Shown one piece after another: positions 23,776 through 35,590 of a stretch of 64,000 bases of DNA (position 1 is the first letter of the stretch; each line of letters starts with the position of its first letter). Below the pieces are notes generated by a model. That model was given only the letters and a program-made list of their open reading frames with translations, had not been told where the DNA came from and did not search any database. This DNA is from Epiperipatus broadwayi. Taxonomy: Eukaryota > Onychophora > Udeonychophora > Euonychophora > Peripatidae. Both the position numbers and the translations under genes were made by a program. The DNA lies in NCBI GenBank assembly GCA_028023455.1, contig JAQFVV010006272.1:4627127-4691126 (forward strand), written 5' to 3'.

Positions 23776-25401
23776 TTATAGATCCAAAAATAATAGAATA
23801 ATAAGTATACTATAATTGCTATATTACATTAAATTAATTTATCTTAAACCATTAATAACTCTTGGGGTTTTCATATATAGCATTATCTTTTTTTTATTTG
23901 AATCTTGGGGCTTCTTATTGATTTTTTTTTTTTTTTTAATGAAAAACTCTACTTTTACTTTTAATGTTGTTTTTCTTTAATTTTTCGCAGCATTATAATT
24001 TTATGTATTGGACTTTTTAATAGTCTATCCAAACTAACTTTAATCTATAGTCAGTTTGTTTAAAATAAAATAAACAATTAACGTTTAAACTCCAATAGGC
24101 AAAATAAAAATTCTCTCTAAATATTGCAGTAATTTCCAAAAAAAAAAACATACATATTCAAGAAAATTACCATCAATAAGAAAAGTTGGCTCTACTAAAA
24201 AACAAAAAAAGCAATAACGTGCAAGCTCAAAAATTTTGCATACTAAAAAAAAAAAAAAAAGAAGGCAAAAACGATAAAAAGTTAGTGTGGAAGAAAATGA
24301 AGACCAAATATTTATTTCTTAGAATGTCCAGTATAGGAAAATCATCAGGATCAACTGAGTGAAGAATAAGAATAATGTAAACGTAAAAAGAGTGAAAAAA
24401 GAAGAGATTTTTTAATTTTCTGTTTAAGTTTTTATAACAAGAACTATATATATATAATACTAGAACTAACAAATATTTAAATGAAGATGGAGAGAAAATG
24501 GAATGTGTCAATACTGATAGAATAATTTCAAGATTGTTAATTGGAAAGGGTGGAAGGATAATTAGGCTAACATGGTTTTTGAGCATATTGACTATGTGCA
24601 GAAATTTATGACTTAACTAATCTAAAAAAAAAACACTTTCGAATACAACACAGATAATGTAATCTTTGAGTGTTAAATAAATTAACTAAAATTCTGACCT
24701 TCAATTAGTGGATCAATGATTACATGCTGAATTACTTATATGAAAACCCCAGTTAGATTCATATAAAAAATATAAAATATTTACAAATTATGAATTCTTA
24801 AGGTTTTTAAGCACATTTTACCCTTGCTAGAGGTATCATATTTATTTAATATTTCTGAATTAATTACAATCTTAACTTATTGTGCTGCATGCTTTCAATA
24901 ACTAATAATCTAAGTGTAACAAATTTTATTCTAATGCTGTTTTATCAAAACTATTACTAAAATGCTTACTAGTGAATGAATTTTGAATCCAATGAAAATT
25001 GGACAGAAAGCAACTACTCTGTATTGATGTTTCTTGCATGATGTAATATTATATTTTATCAAACAAATTTTCATACATATTGTTTTTGAGATATCTATTT
25101 TACTGAATACTTCTCTCTTCAATAAATATTATAGTAGCAATATTTTTTCGCAGCAAGGTGATTTTTGCAAAAAATACTTGAGAAATATATCTGCTGTAGA
25201 ATAGGAAAACTATTCACCACCTTTCAATATCACTACATAATAACAGACTGATCATAAGTCCATTTAAATAAGTTTTCTTGATTAAAAAAAGTTATCATAA
25301 ATTCAAAATAAATTCTAAATAAATAATCATATGCTTAATTCTTTATTCTTTTATTGATGTCAGTGATATTTTTTGTTCTCTCACTCATATATTTTGTTTT
25401 T
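23776..25401. other. AT-rich DNA, no gene seen
   Basis: Open frames on the minus strand (24227-24586, 24931-25122) are low-complexity Leu/Ile/Phe/Ser-rich translations of AT-rich DNA without motifs. I treat them as chance. Confidence 0.5.
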
Positions 25402-25700
25402 GATCTCTTGTTGTTACTCCTAACAAATATTTCTCTATACTTCACTAAGTAATCTGAAGCCTCTAAATTAAGAAACTGAAATGGAATGAGGCTGGACACA
25501 TTACTAAAAGAGTTAAAGTCTTAAACTGAATTCCAAGATATTGTAAAAGATCTGGAAATAGGCCTCATATGAGATGGTGGTGGAATAAGGATATTTGCTG
25601 GGGTGTTATGGAGAAACTAGAAATTAGAGAAATTTGATTAAATTTGGTAAGACTTTTATCTTAGTGAATCAATAATGGTTGAAAATAATGTTGATGGGTA
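25402..25700 (+). mobile_element. Old RTE LINE tail with 5' inversion
   Basis: 25464-25700 matches the last ~240 bp of the RTE element on the plus strand (GAATGAGGCTGGACACATT, AATTCCAAGATATTGTAAAAG, AATCAATAATGGTTG), heavily mutated. 25402-25461 matches the region just upstream in the element, but on the minus strand. This head-to-head junction is the signature of twin priming at insertion. Confidence 0.75.
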
Positions 25701-26199
25701 ATTACTTGGGAGGTCATATGACTTTCAAACACTTTAATGATGTATTAAACATTCCACAGATTTAAGAGTTTCATTCAGTTAATCTGAATAAAACTTTCTT
25801 TATAATGTACCAATCGGAATGAAAGTGAAGATCGAATCTAAGCGCAAAAACAATATCTGCACTACAAGGGCGCCATCTAGGCATTTGAGCCTAGAAAAAT
25901 TTATAAAGTAGGCAGTACGCGCTGTTAAGATTCCATTTTATTTAAATATTCCGATCGTTAGCCCAAGTCACTAGCTCAGCAGAGACGCAGAGATAAAAAT
26001 CTATAAATTTTATATCTTAAATATAAAAGAATAAAAGCCACTGCCAGACATTAACACATAAAAATATTTATTTACGCACATATAAAATAATATTTAAATT
26101 TTGAGGAATAAATTTTCTTTATAATTTTATATTGATCTTTAATTCTAAATTTAAGTAGATTTCAAATAATGAGTTTACTATTTATTTAGAGGGTCGAGT
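25701..26199. other. Less AT-biased unique DNA, no gene assigned
   Basis: Composition becomes more balanced (GGCGCCATC, AGACGCAGAG). I see no open frame or known repeat. Confidence 0.4.
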
Positions 26200-26451
26200 A
26201 TGAATGGGCTACACAGGTCTGCATTTGAAAGGAAAATATTCTTCCCTGATTTAACCTTAGGCAACAAATTTTGCAATCAACTGGCGCCAATCCATCTGAT
26301 ACATTCATGTATTCAATGTAGCATGATACGACAACACAAAATACTATATTGTCAGGAATGTACATCTGAACAATAAGTAGAAATAGAGAAGACATTGACT
26401 CTCCACCCCCAGGAATGTGACATCTGTTGGCAAGTAGATCAATAAACTAAA
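26200..26451 (+). pseudogene. Cys-rich coding relic, unidentified
   Basis: ATG at 26200 opens 58 codons to a TAA at 26374-26376. The same frame then continues as coding-like sequence for 22 more codons to the next TAA. Paired Cys occur as SCIQC, YCQEC and then ECDIC downstream of the first stop, a spacing typical of zinc-binding folds. Downstream pieces (MDCGLLPTYKPIHRQTEGVW near 26465-26525) also look coding in composition. I do not recognise the family. A decayed host or element-borne zinc-finger gene is possible. Confidence 0.4.
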
Positions 26452-28244
26452 AACTCCATAGGAATGGACTGCGGTCTTCTGCCGACTTACAAACCCATCC
26501 ATAGGCAAACAGAGGGTGTGTGGCGTATATCTATAATCCTGCCCATAGCGGACCACATACTACATCTACTAATTACACAAATATATCCAATCCATTGAAC
26601 CAATTCAACTACGAAATGAATGACCTAAGATTACCCTCCCTTAATACAACTTTACAAAACTATATAGCCATTCACGCCCGACTTAATTTTAACATTTAAA
26701 TACGTTCGCACAGATTTGTTTAAAAATGTTGGGTATAGATCGATTACATAGATTCCACGGTCAAAAACATTTCAAAATAAACATAAACGATCAAAATACA
26801 AAATTATTGATACCGACAATGCAGAGGGAAACTTATAAGTAACCCAATAGTATTCACCATAAGATACTTGCGTTGTCACCAATAACTTAAAAGACATCCG
26901 AATAAATACATTTTAGATACTCACCGTAAGGTATCATTATTTATCGAATGTCTATATATTTTGATCAAATATGAAAACCAAAATATAATTAACCGCAAAC
27001 GAATCCATGCAAGCGTCTATAAACAACTTAAATTTCATACATTTAAATAATCTTTACAATAAGAAAAAAAAAATGGAAATGATGTTTATCAATCGGAAAA
27101 CATATAAAATTAAACATTATTAATTTGATTTAAAAACTTACAAAAGTCAGATAAGAGTCCATTTTAACATTTCAGTTGGCTTGTTTATCAATTTGTAAAA
27201 CTTGACGAAAGTTCTTAATTGATTTTAACAATTGTTCATTTCATATAGCTTATGGTAGAAGAGTCAGGCCTCTGCTTTCAATTCCCATGATGCCTCCGTT
27301 GGAAGGTAATGTTCTGGAGATGGCAATAGCTGGTTCAAGGTATCACAGTCTTTTCATTTTTTTTTTTTTTTATAAAGAGTGTTGTATGTGCGTCATACCA
27401 CATCTCTCAAACGCACAATGCTGGAACTCCGAAAAGACTGTATTTCCCTTTTTATATTATCCACATGGATTCAATCAACAAAATGTCACTAATCCATCAC
27501 TTTTCATTAGGGTCCGAGCCAAGGCTTAGTGCTTCCATTGGTCAAGCTAATTTCTCTTTCTTCTCTTATCTAACTTTTCATCTGACTTTTTAATTAAACA
27601 GCTTTTAGATAATTAATAAGCAATCATTTCCATTTACAGATTACAGGAATTAATTAATACCTGTTTTTATTTTAACTTACGTTATTTTTTTATTAAAATA
27701 TTTTTATATTTCAATCTTGTATTTTTTTATTTAAAAAAATACGTTCAAATACTTTTTTTTCTTGTTTATGAAAAAAATATTTTTAAAGTTTAGCATCCGT
27801 GCGAATATATATATGTTTAACAAACATTTTAATTTTAGCGTTTAGTTTTTTCCTTTTATTTGCGAACTTTTAAGTTTTTATTTTAAATAAATGTAACGAC
27901 ATATTTATATATCGTTACAATAAATATATATTTTATTTATATTATTGAGCTGAAAATCAGATCCTGTAATTTTTAATAATAAATTCATCACTCTGTCATT
28001 GCACTAAATTATACAGGACAAAAACATTATATGATCGCTTGTAAAATCATGTCATGTTTGAGCCCTCTAGTGACAGTTTGAACAATTAATAGTTTTATTC
28101 ATTTAATTTGAACTTAATGTTTCATCAAGTCTAACACTGCCAAAATACAAAATCTAAGGATTGCATTGTTTTATTAATGAGCCTATCTGCTTCATAAAAT
28201 CTTTCACAACTCTGAATCATTAATTTTTATTCAAGCAGAAATTG
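26452..28244. other. Mixed unique DNA, no firm gene
   Basis: 26560-27300 is less AT-biased. A 55 bp segment at 27250-27304 is bounded by TATAG and AGGTAATG and reads open (YGRRVRPLLSIPMMPPLEG). It is too short to call an exon. From 27550 on it is AT-rich with nothing visible. Confidence 0.4.
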
Positions 28245-28440
28245 TTAAAAAAGCTCATGATGAGGTGATTGGCACATTCATTTACCATGACCAGGAGGAA
28301 TTCAAGTCCAGGCTAAATGAACATTTTTTAAGATCCTAAACAGGCTTAGGATTTTTTCCCGATAGATAGCCAATCCAACTAACTATCCAATAGTGATCAA
28401 TAAATAGATATCTAGATATTCCTAGCTAAAAAGAATAATT
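28245..28440 (+). mobile_element. tRNA-derived SINE, family 2, copy c
   Basis: Head GATTGGCACATTCATTTACC with degenerate B-box GAATTCAAGTCC near 28298. The body from AACATTTTTTAAGATCC to CCTAGCTAAAAAG is aligned by eye with copy a (3018-3143). Confidence 0.55.
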
Positions 28441-29020
28441 TCCAAATTAATAACATAAATGTCAATTGTAAAATAAAAAATGCAATTGTAATATGAAGTC
28501 CATGATTATCTTCAAAAAACAATAAATTGTTTTAATTTTATAGTTTATAATGTGCGAATTTTCCAAACAATAGTTGCACAGACATTCCTAAAGTCTATTA
28601 TTCATTCTTACTATTACTTGTAACAGTAGTAATAGAATCAATCTGCTACTAAAATATGGCCTAGTTTTACTGTAAGACTTCGAATTTTTTCAAATCAAAT
28701 ACTTTTTAAAAATGTATGGTATTACTGAAGTACAGAAGTAATTATTGCCTATGGTGTCTATTTTTTTAAAAAAACTAATTACTTATTTATGAAAAGCACT
28801 TCATATATTTGTGAAAATATTTCTATTAAGATTGCATCATGATTTAATCATTAGATGTCTTTGCAAATGTTCTTGGAATAGCAATACTGCAACTATAGAT
28901 TATAAAATATTTATTAATAAATTTATAAAATGTATTTTTCTTTTAATCATAAAATTTTTATTATCAATAGCTTAAAAGTTTTATATTATTATGTATATAT
29001 AAATAATGTGTTAGTAAATT
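28441..29020. other. AT-rich DNA, no gene seen
   Basis: Nothing supportable before the long terminal repeat that starts at 29027. Confidence 0.5.
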
Positions 29021-29212
29021 ATATATTGAAACGGAAATCTCCAATCCCTTTCCGTTTCACCATCAACCTAATGACCTACTCGTCTAAACTAATTTCGAAC
29101 CTATCTTAAATGTAGAAATATTTTAAATGTAAAAATGTAATATATAAGTCGAGTGGGAAAACTTTGCTACAATGGCCACTTGAATGGCATCATCCATTTA
29201 CATACGAAAACA

Positions 29213-29247
29213 CGCTATAATTAGACAGGTTTGATACAATTATAGCG
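29213..29247 (+). promoter_or_regulatory. Conserved inverted repeat in LTR U3
   Basis: CGCTATAATT and AATTATAGCG are perfect reverse complements separated by 15 bp. The same pair occurs in LTR B (32678-32712, with one more outer pair) and LTR C (38811-38845), despite B being strongly diverged. Candidate protein-binding operator or stem. Confidence 0.6.
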
Positions 29248-29900
29248 GAGAAATGCTCATAATTTATTATAAAATGTTTTATTAATTTTCAGTCAATTCT
29301 TAATTATATTCGCTATTATATTCATATGTGGATGGATAAGTTAAACATTGGAATGATATATATATATTTAAGTTTAAATAAAGGTACTGTAAAACATTTT
29401 CTTTAAATTATATTTAACGGTTTTCTGATTTAATGTTTTACATATATAATTGAAACTAAAGTATTTTCTTTAGATTTGCTTTTTTTTTTAATAAACAGAT
29501 ATGTTAAAAGTTATTTAGTTTTATAAAATAAGAATTATCTGTTCGCAATTAAAAATGAGAATTTTTGTAAACAAGATATCAATTAGTGACACACCCGGGT
29601 AAAAAAGTAAAATCTGTTTTCTGATTGATTTTTGTTTGCAACAAAAGACTTTTTCATTAAATCAGAATACCGTTCATTCTGCTAAGTAATAACACCTGAA
29701 AAGGAATTTAATTAATGAAAATGAATCAAATTATATAGTTTATATATTTTGATACATTTTTTTAAGGAAATTAAATATAACACCTCGGAGATTTTATCAG
29801 TTGTTGTAGAAATTGAATTATATTATTTTGCTTTAATTAAAAGTCAATTGGTCCCGAGGTTTACGAAATTCCAGAAAGGTGTTAAAGTTTAGTAGAAGGA

Positions 29901-29910
29901 TATAAATAGG
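29901..29910 (+). promoter_or_regulatory. TATA box of LTR A
   Basis: TATAAATAGG; equivalents at 33404 (LTR B, TATAAATA) and 39504 (LTR C). Transcription would start about 25-30 bp downstream. Confidence 0.7.
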
Positions 29911-29992
29911 CCTTATTTTAAGCGGGAAGGAGACTCCATCTTGCTGTTGAATAGCTGTTAATATCAGAAGTCAAAATTGTTTAATTTTACCA

Positions 29993-30012
29993 TGTCTGGC
30001 TAAAGTCAGGCA
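29993..30012 (+). promoter_or_regulatory. Conserved leader hairpin, LTR A
   Basis: TGTCTGGC-TAAA-GTCAGGCA pairs over 8 positions with two G-U wobbles, about 85 bp after the TATA box, so it lies in the transcript leader. LTR B has a 7 bp stem with different bases at the same place (33491-33512), and LTR C repeats the A form (39597-39616). Confidence 0.55.
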
Positions 30013-31041
30013 AGAATTGCTGCAATTCCCGTGATGGAACGCCGAGTTCAATCCATCAAATGCCGAAGCAACAACCACACCAAATAAAAGATGTCATAAG
30101 CCGCTAAAAGAACTTGCCTTCGTTCCAACACCATTTTAAATCGTCTCGCAACTGAATAAGAACATGCCATAAGCCGCCAAAGAACTCACCTTCGTTCCAG
30201 CTCGAATATCTCCAGTTCCGCTATAGGAGAACTGTTATAATATTATTTAAAATAGCAGAGCTCTCTGTGAATTTCAAAAACAATCATGATTTCTTCAAAA
30301 ACAGGTTAGCTAACCATATTATCGAAACTTCTTTCTAAATTTTTTTCAAATAATCTTTAAATTCTATAAAATGAAATACTTTGTAAATTTCTTTATTAAT
30401 TCAATATTGTAAACTCTTTCTATAAATGAAATACTTTGCTAAATTTCTGTGTTAATTAATGTTTTGCTATATAATTTAATCACTGCAGTTATATTTTGCT
30501 TTTCTTTTGCTTATTTTATTTATTATTAGTTATGCCTATGTTTTGAAACGGTGTGCATTTAATTAGTAAAATGTTTTCAAAGATATGAATGTAAAATCTC
30601 CGTATTATTATTTATATAGCGCTGTTTCGAAACCCAAATTCATATTTTGTCATTTTGTAAATTAATTAATAAATATAAAATGTGGTTTTTCAACCTTTAT
30701 TTTGTTACTAAAGATTAAACTAGCCTGGAATGCAATCATAAGTATATTTTTTTAGTTAAGTATTTGTAAGTCCCCTATTAAATATACTTTTCCCCCTCTT
30801 AAAAGTTTAGTAGTTATAGATAACTAAAGAGATTGAACGGGATAAAGTACAGTTTGTAGCTATATATTCCTGTCAGTAGCATATCATATTTCTCATGCTA
30901 CAGAAGAGTTGGCTCTTTTGATCAAGCTGATGATCTAGTGTTCATTTAATATATGATCTTTAATTTATAATATCCTTCGGCTTGGCGGATGTGGGATTTA
31001 TTAATATTTTCTCGTTGTGCTGTTCTTTTTGATATATATAT

Positions 31042-31080
31042 AAGATGGAGCCACGGCATTGCCAGCACATCTTCTCTTAT
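31042..31080 (+). promoter_or_regulatory. 39 bp block identical between diverged LTRs
   Basis: Begins AAGATGGAGCCACGG and ends CATCTTCTCTTAT. It is identical in LTR B (34527-34565) and differs at one base in LTR C (40684-40722). Flanking LTR sequence is far more diverged between A and B. A TA-rich TATA-like run precedes it in A and C. The role is unknown: a second promoter element, a splicing signal or a packaging signal are options. Confidence 0.55.
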
Positions 31081-32048
31081 GGGTAGTGCAGTAGTGAAGT
31101 CTGAGCTACAGGCCAGATTAGCACGTAAGTCCCCCGCCTCTGAACCAAATAAAGGTTCCCCATTAGCAGCATGACGACCGGTTCTTGGGTAAACCGTTGT
31201 TTGTCACAAAAACCCTAAAACTATTCTTCCATCCGCAGAGCCACTTTATTATTATATTTTACTTGTGCCTAGCGTATTAGTAAAATCGTTATAGCCAACT
31301 CTTCCCTCCCTAATATGCAGTCTTCGGCGTTGATCCGAAGCATTCTTGAAAACTCATTCGATCTAAAGCTATCTGGGACACTTTAAAAGTCCATAGTTAA
31401 AATAAATTTATTATAATTAAGATTATTAAGCTTCACTCCAGACTTGGTTTGATTTCACGTACAATAGCCACACGAACTGATGATGAAAGGGCATAACTGG
31501 TAAAAGTTAATGTAGTGATTAGTTATATAGTAGGGTATTTGTTTCCATTAAATAATATTGGAGCAATTAAATAATAGCCAATGTATCAATTATTGGCCTA
31601 GAGTAATGTTACTTTATAAATAAAATGCCTGCGTGCATTTGCCAACAACAATTGTCAATAAATATATTTTAATTCATAATATATCAGTTTTCTGTCTCAT
31701 TATTAAATCAATCCAATTCACTAATTGCCTATAAGTATTCATTAGTAAAGCCCCTATTATTTAAATATGTTAGATTTTATCCGTGGAATGTCTAGTATTT
31801 AAGTTGTTTATATATATGTTTAAGTCCATGAGTCTTTTGTTTCTCCGATTTGCTAGTGGGCCGGATGAAGATTTAAATCTCGTGTGCTACCATTGTTATG
31901 TTATCCATTGGGTGTTAGATCTGGTGCTTGGAGAGTGGGTTCGAATCCAGGCTGGTCCCTGACCTAAATCTCGGGCTTGACTGGGTTTGAAGTACATTTT
32001 GTGAGTTCCAGCTCGTGTTAGATGGATAAGCATGTTTTGACTGGCACA

Positions 32049-32528
32049 TAGGTTTTTTTTTTCTCGGTTTACTTAATGTACCACCAGATCCTATTTAGAT
32101 AAAAATATGTATATATTTGTTACGATCTGCCTTTCCTTATCATTATATACTTTATAAATTATTATTATTATATATATAATAAAAAAAAAATTTAACATTC
32201 CCATTGTATATTAAGTGACGTATATCCAGTAGGATATAAATGTTTGTTTAATGTAAATATTTGACAATATTCTATTTTGTGTGGTTTGCTTTTAGACTTT
32301 TAAGTTAGTCGTATTTTTTTTTGTAATAATTGATTGTCTAATATGTATGAAATTCTTCGGTATAGAATGTGGCATGCAATTGGGTTTATATGTTTTCATC
32401 TCTATGTGGTAGCTTAATTGATTTAATATTATGAGTAAAAAAAAAAAAAAGCGTCAAATTATTTAATAGCCAACTGTAAGTAAATTCCTTTTTTTTTTGT
32501 TATTTTTTTTGTCCCAAGTATTCGGATA
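32049..32528 (+). repeat. Remnant internal region between LTR A and LTR B
   Basis: It starts with the same T-rich linker that follows LTR B (TAGG, T-run, TCGG) and then jumps to the last codons of the gag-like frame (VPPDPI then TAG at 32079-32099, compared with QPPDPI then TAA at 37963-37980). It ends with a T-rich tract and GATA just before LTR B, as before LTR C. The primer site and nearly all of the frame are deleted. This shows that the unit A-internal-B is itself a retroelement with most of its interior lost. Confidence 0.75.
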
Positions 32529-35500
32529 TGAAACGGAAATCTCCAATCCCTTTCCATTTCACCATCAAACCTAATGACACTCTCATCTGTGCTAAGTTCG
32601 AACCTATTTAAATGTTAATAAATATAAAATTCGTTCATGTCTGTATAAACAGTATTATATATTTACGTGCGAACGAACGCTATAATTAGATAGGATTAGT
32701 AAAATTATAGCGTCCTAAAATTATTTAATATTTCTAAAAATGTTTATTATATTATTTAAGTTAAGAGTAAATTATTAATTTTGTTGTTTAATATTGTAAT
32801 TTTGTATGTGGATATATAATCTGTGCTATATAGAAGAAAGACATGATTTAAAATATGTAAAAGCCGTTATCTAAAAATACTATTAAATGTTTCTTTAAAA
32901 AATTGTTAAAAGATTTCTTGTTTTAAATATATTTCAGAGAAAAGTTTCTCGAAAATATATTTAAAAGCTATATCAAAATATATTTGTAAATTATTTTTAA
33001 TAAATATGATAAAAATGTTTTCGTTTTAAAAAAATGTTAAAAGGTTGTTTTTAAATAGAAAGAGTTTCTATTATATGTAAGATTAAAAATAAAAAGCTGG
33101 TCAAGTAATTAAAAAGATTTTTGATTGTAAACAAGTGTCATTAACGACCACACCTGGAATTCGTAAAAAGTAAAACTAGTTAAAAATTTACTAATTAAAA
33201 TCCCCTTAGATAAGATTAAGTTATTTTTAAATATAAATTGGACAATTGTTTGCAACGAAAAATCTTAATTATAATAATAGCTTATGGAATGTTTCTAACA
33301 TAAGTTATCTAAGATCTGAAAAACCGTTTATAAATTGAAAAACACTTAATTAAATTCCTGAGTTTAGTGAGTCTTGAGGCGAGAGATTCCGATAAGGAAA
33401 ACCTATAAATACTCTGTATTTTTAACAAGAAAAGACAGCCATATTGTTAGTGAGAGTTGTAGCCAGTATTCACAATTGTTAATGTTGAACATGTCCGGCT
33501 AAAAGCGGGCATCTTGTTGCTGTTACTCCGCGGGAGAACAGGGTTTCTCTCGTCGAAATGCCTAAACCACCATCATGCCGATAGAAGAGACGAGCCTAAC
33601 ATAATGGGAAAGATGATGCCACCCAGTCAAACTAAACCAAACCAACAGCCAAGAACTTGCAGTCCAGATAAATCATACCGGTACCGTTTTATTTTTCAAA
33701 CCGCAGAGCTCTGTGTAATTCGGTGTAATTCTGTGTAAATGTAAATAATATCTATATAAGTTAGCTAACTTTCTTTTAAAATAATGATAAAACTAATATG
33801 TACCCAAAACTTAAATCCATTTAATTAATATTTTAAATATGTCAATTGCTATCCAAAATTTAATGTGTTAAAGTTTAAATAATCTGACTTATTTATATTT
33901 TCCATTCACTTCAAAGTAAATTATTTAGTTTAAAGTTATATCACTGCGGTTGTGTCTATATTTCTTTGCTTTGTTTATTTTAAATGCTTATTATATTTCA
34001 TATGCCAATATTTCGAAACAGTGAGCACTTAATTTCATGTATATTTTAAGAAGATATTATTTGAAAATCTTCGTGTAATTTATTTATAGCATCAACTTTC
34101 TGCGCTGTTTCGAAATCCTATTTTTTTATTTAAATGATTTAATATGTGAAATGTGGCTCTTTTGATCAACCAGTTAAAACTTAACCTTATAGTTTTAATT
34201 TAGAATTAAATTTAGCCTTGATCATATAAGTATATTTAACATTTAAATTCTTAAGTCCATAGAAATATACTTTTCCTCCTTAAATATTTATTATCTATAA
34301 GTAACTGAATAGATCGAACATGTCAAAGTACAGATGTAATAATATTCCCTTTAGTAGCATAGACATTTATTATCAGGCTACGCAAGAGTTGGTCCCAATT
34401 TGATAGAGCTAATATGCTATTAACTCGTATTTCATAGTATGAAATATACTATTCTTTGCTTGGCGGATGTGATCTTATTTTATAAAAATATTTTCGTTTT
34501 GCTGCTATACGTAATATGCGTATTTTAAGATGGAGCCACGGCATTGCCAGCACATCTTCTCTTATAGGGTAGAGCAGTAGCAAAGCCTGAGCCAAGGCCA
34601 GGTTAGCATGTAAGTCCCCCACCATTCCTGAACATAATGTTCCTTTTCACGCAGCATTGCGATCGGTTACAGGGTACCGGCATTTGTCGCAAGAAACCTG
34701 AAGTTATTTCATCCATCCGCAGAGTGACTTTTCCTATTATTGTTTACCTGTGCCATAGCGCATTGGTAAAATCTTATGCAGCCAACTCTCCCACCTTTAT
34801 ACAGCGCTTTCAGCATTCTGAAATTCTCTCTCGAAAGCCGTGTTCGATCGATCATTACTTGAGCTGGTTTATGCGCTCGTCATCAAATCATAGTGTATAT
34901 TTTAGTAAATGAATTCATGATCAAAGTTTAATATAATTATTTATATACCAGCCACAAATGTAATAGGATTTGGCTTATCGAGATTTATAGGCATAACGTA
35001 GTGATTAATTATGTATTAATTGAAAAGCAATTCATAAGATGGGCACATATTAAACCCATTTATGAAAATTGAATTGTATAAAAATTATTTATATAAAGCT
35101 ATTTTGAATTGTATATAAAAAGAGAATGTGTTCTCTTATCCACCCAATGTTTGTACATTCGATGCTGAAATGTGTCAAACTAATCAATTTCATGCCAATT
35201 ATAAATAAATATATAATTAATTTAATGTATTTCATTCTCAGTTTCGTTATTGATCTAATTCAATCCAATTCTAATTACTATTTATAGTCTATATATGTGA
35301 AAACTATGCATTAAGTTAAATTAAATTGTGATATTTTAGTCAATTAAGAACCTTTCTTTTAATTATCAGAGTCTCATTGCTTCTCCGTGACCTATGTCGG
35401 CCGTGTGGAAAGAGATATACTACGTGTAATTTCAAGGTGGTCATTTGTAGGGTCTTGAGTCTTGGAATCCTGGCTTACGAGTTGAAGTGTGGTCAGACTC

Positions 35501-35590
35501 GGGATGTCACAGTCCTAGTCTGGTCAGCTTCGGTCTCTTTGGCTTGGATTCTGAATTCTGTTATGCGAATGTACAAACTTGACTGTTACA
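32529..35590 (+). repeat. LTR B (middle, diverged LTR)
   Basis: 3062 bp, from TGAAACGG to GACTGTTACA. It aligns with A and C along its whole length but with many substitutions and indels. It keeps the TATA box (33404), the U3 inverted repeat, the leader hairpin and the 39 bp block. Confidence 0.85.
33491..33512 (+). promoter_or_regulatory. Leader hairpin, LTR B form
   Basis: ATGTCCG-GCTAAAAG-CGGGCAT pairs over 7 positions. Compared with LTR A and C both strands of the stem have changed, yet pairing is kept, and the TAAA loop core is retained. Confidence 0.55.

Larger units (their letters stand above)
29027..32048 (+). repeat. LTR A (5' outer LTR)
   Basis: 3022 bp, TG...CA bounded. It contains TATAAATAGG at 29901-29910, so U3 is about 900 bp and R-U5 would be about 2.1 kb, unusually long. 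An AATAAA lies at 31148-31153. A perfect B-box-like GGTTCGAATCC lies near 31930-31942. Confidence 0.88.

Noticed and set aside
24227-24586. 119-codon minus-strand frame
   Set aside because: Ser/Phe/Leu/Ile-rich translation of AT-rich DNA ending in a homopolymer; no motif.
27250-27304. Short exon YGRRVRPLLSIPMMPPLEG
   Set aside because: Only about 18 codons; acceptor and donor matches are modest and no homologue is recognised.
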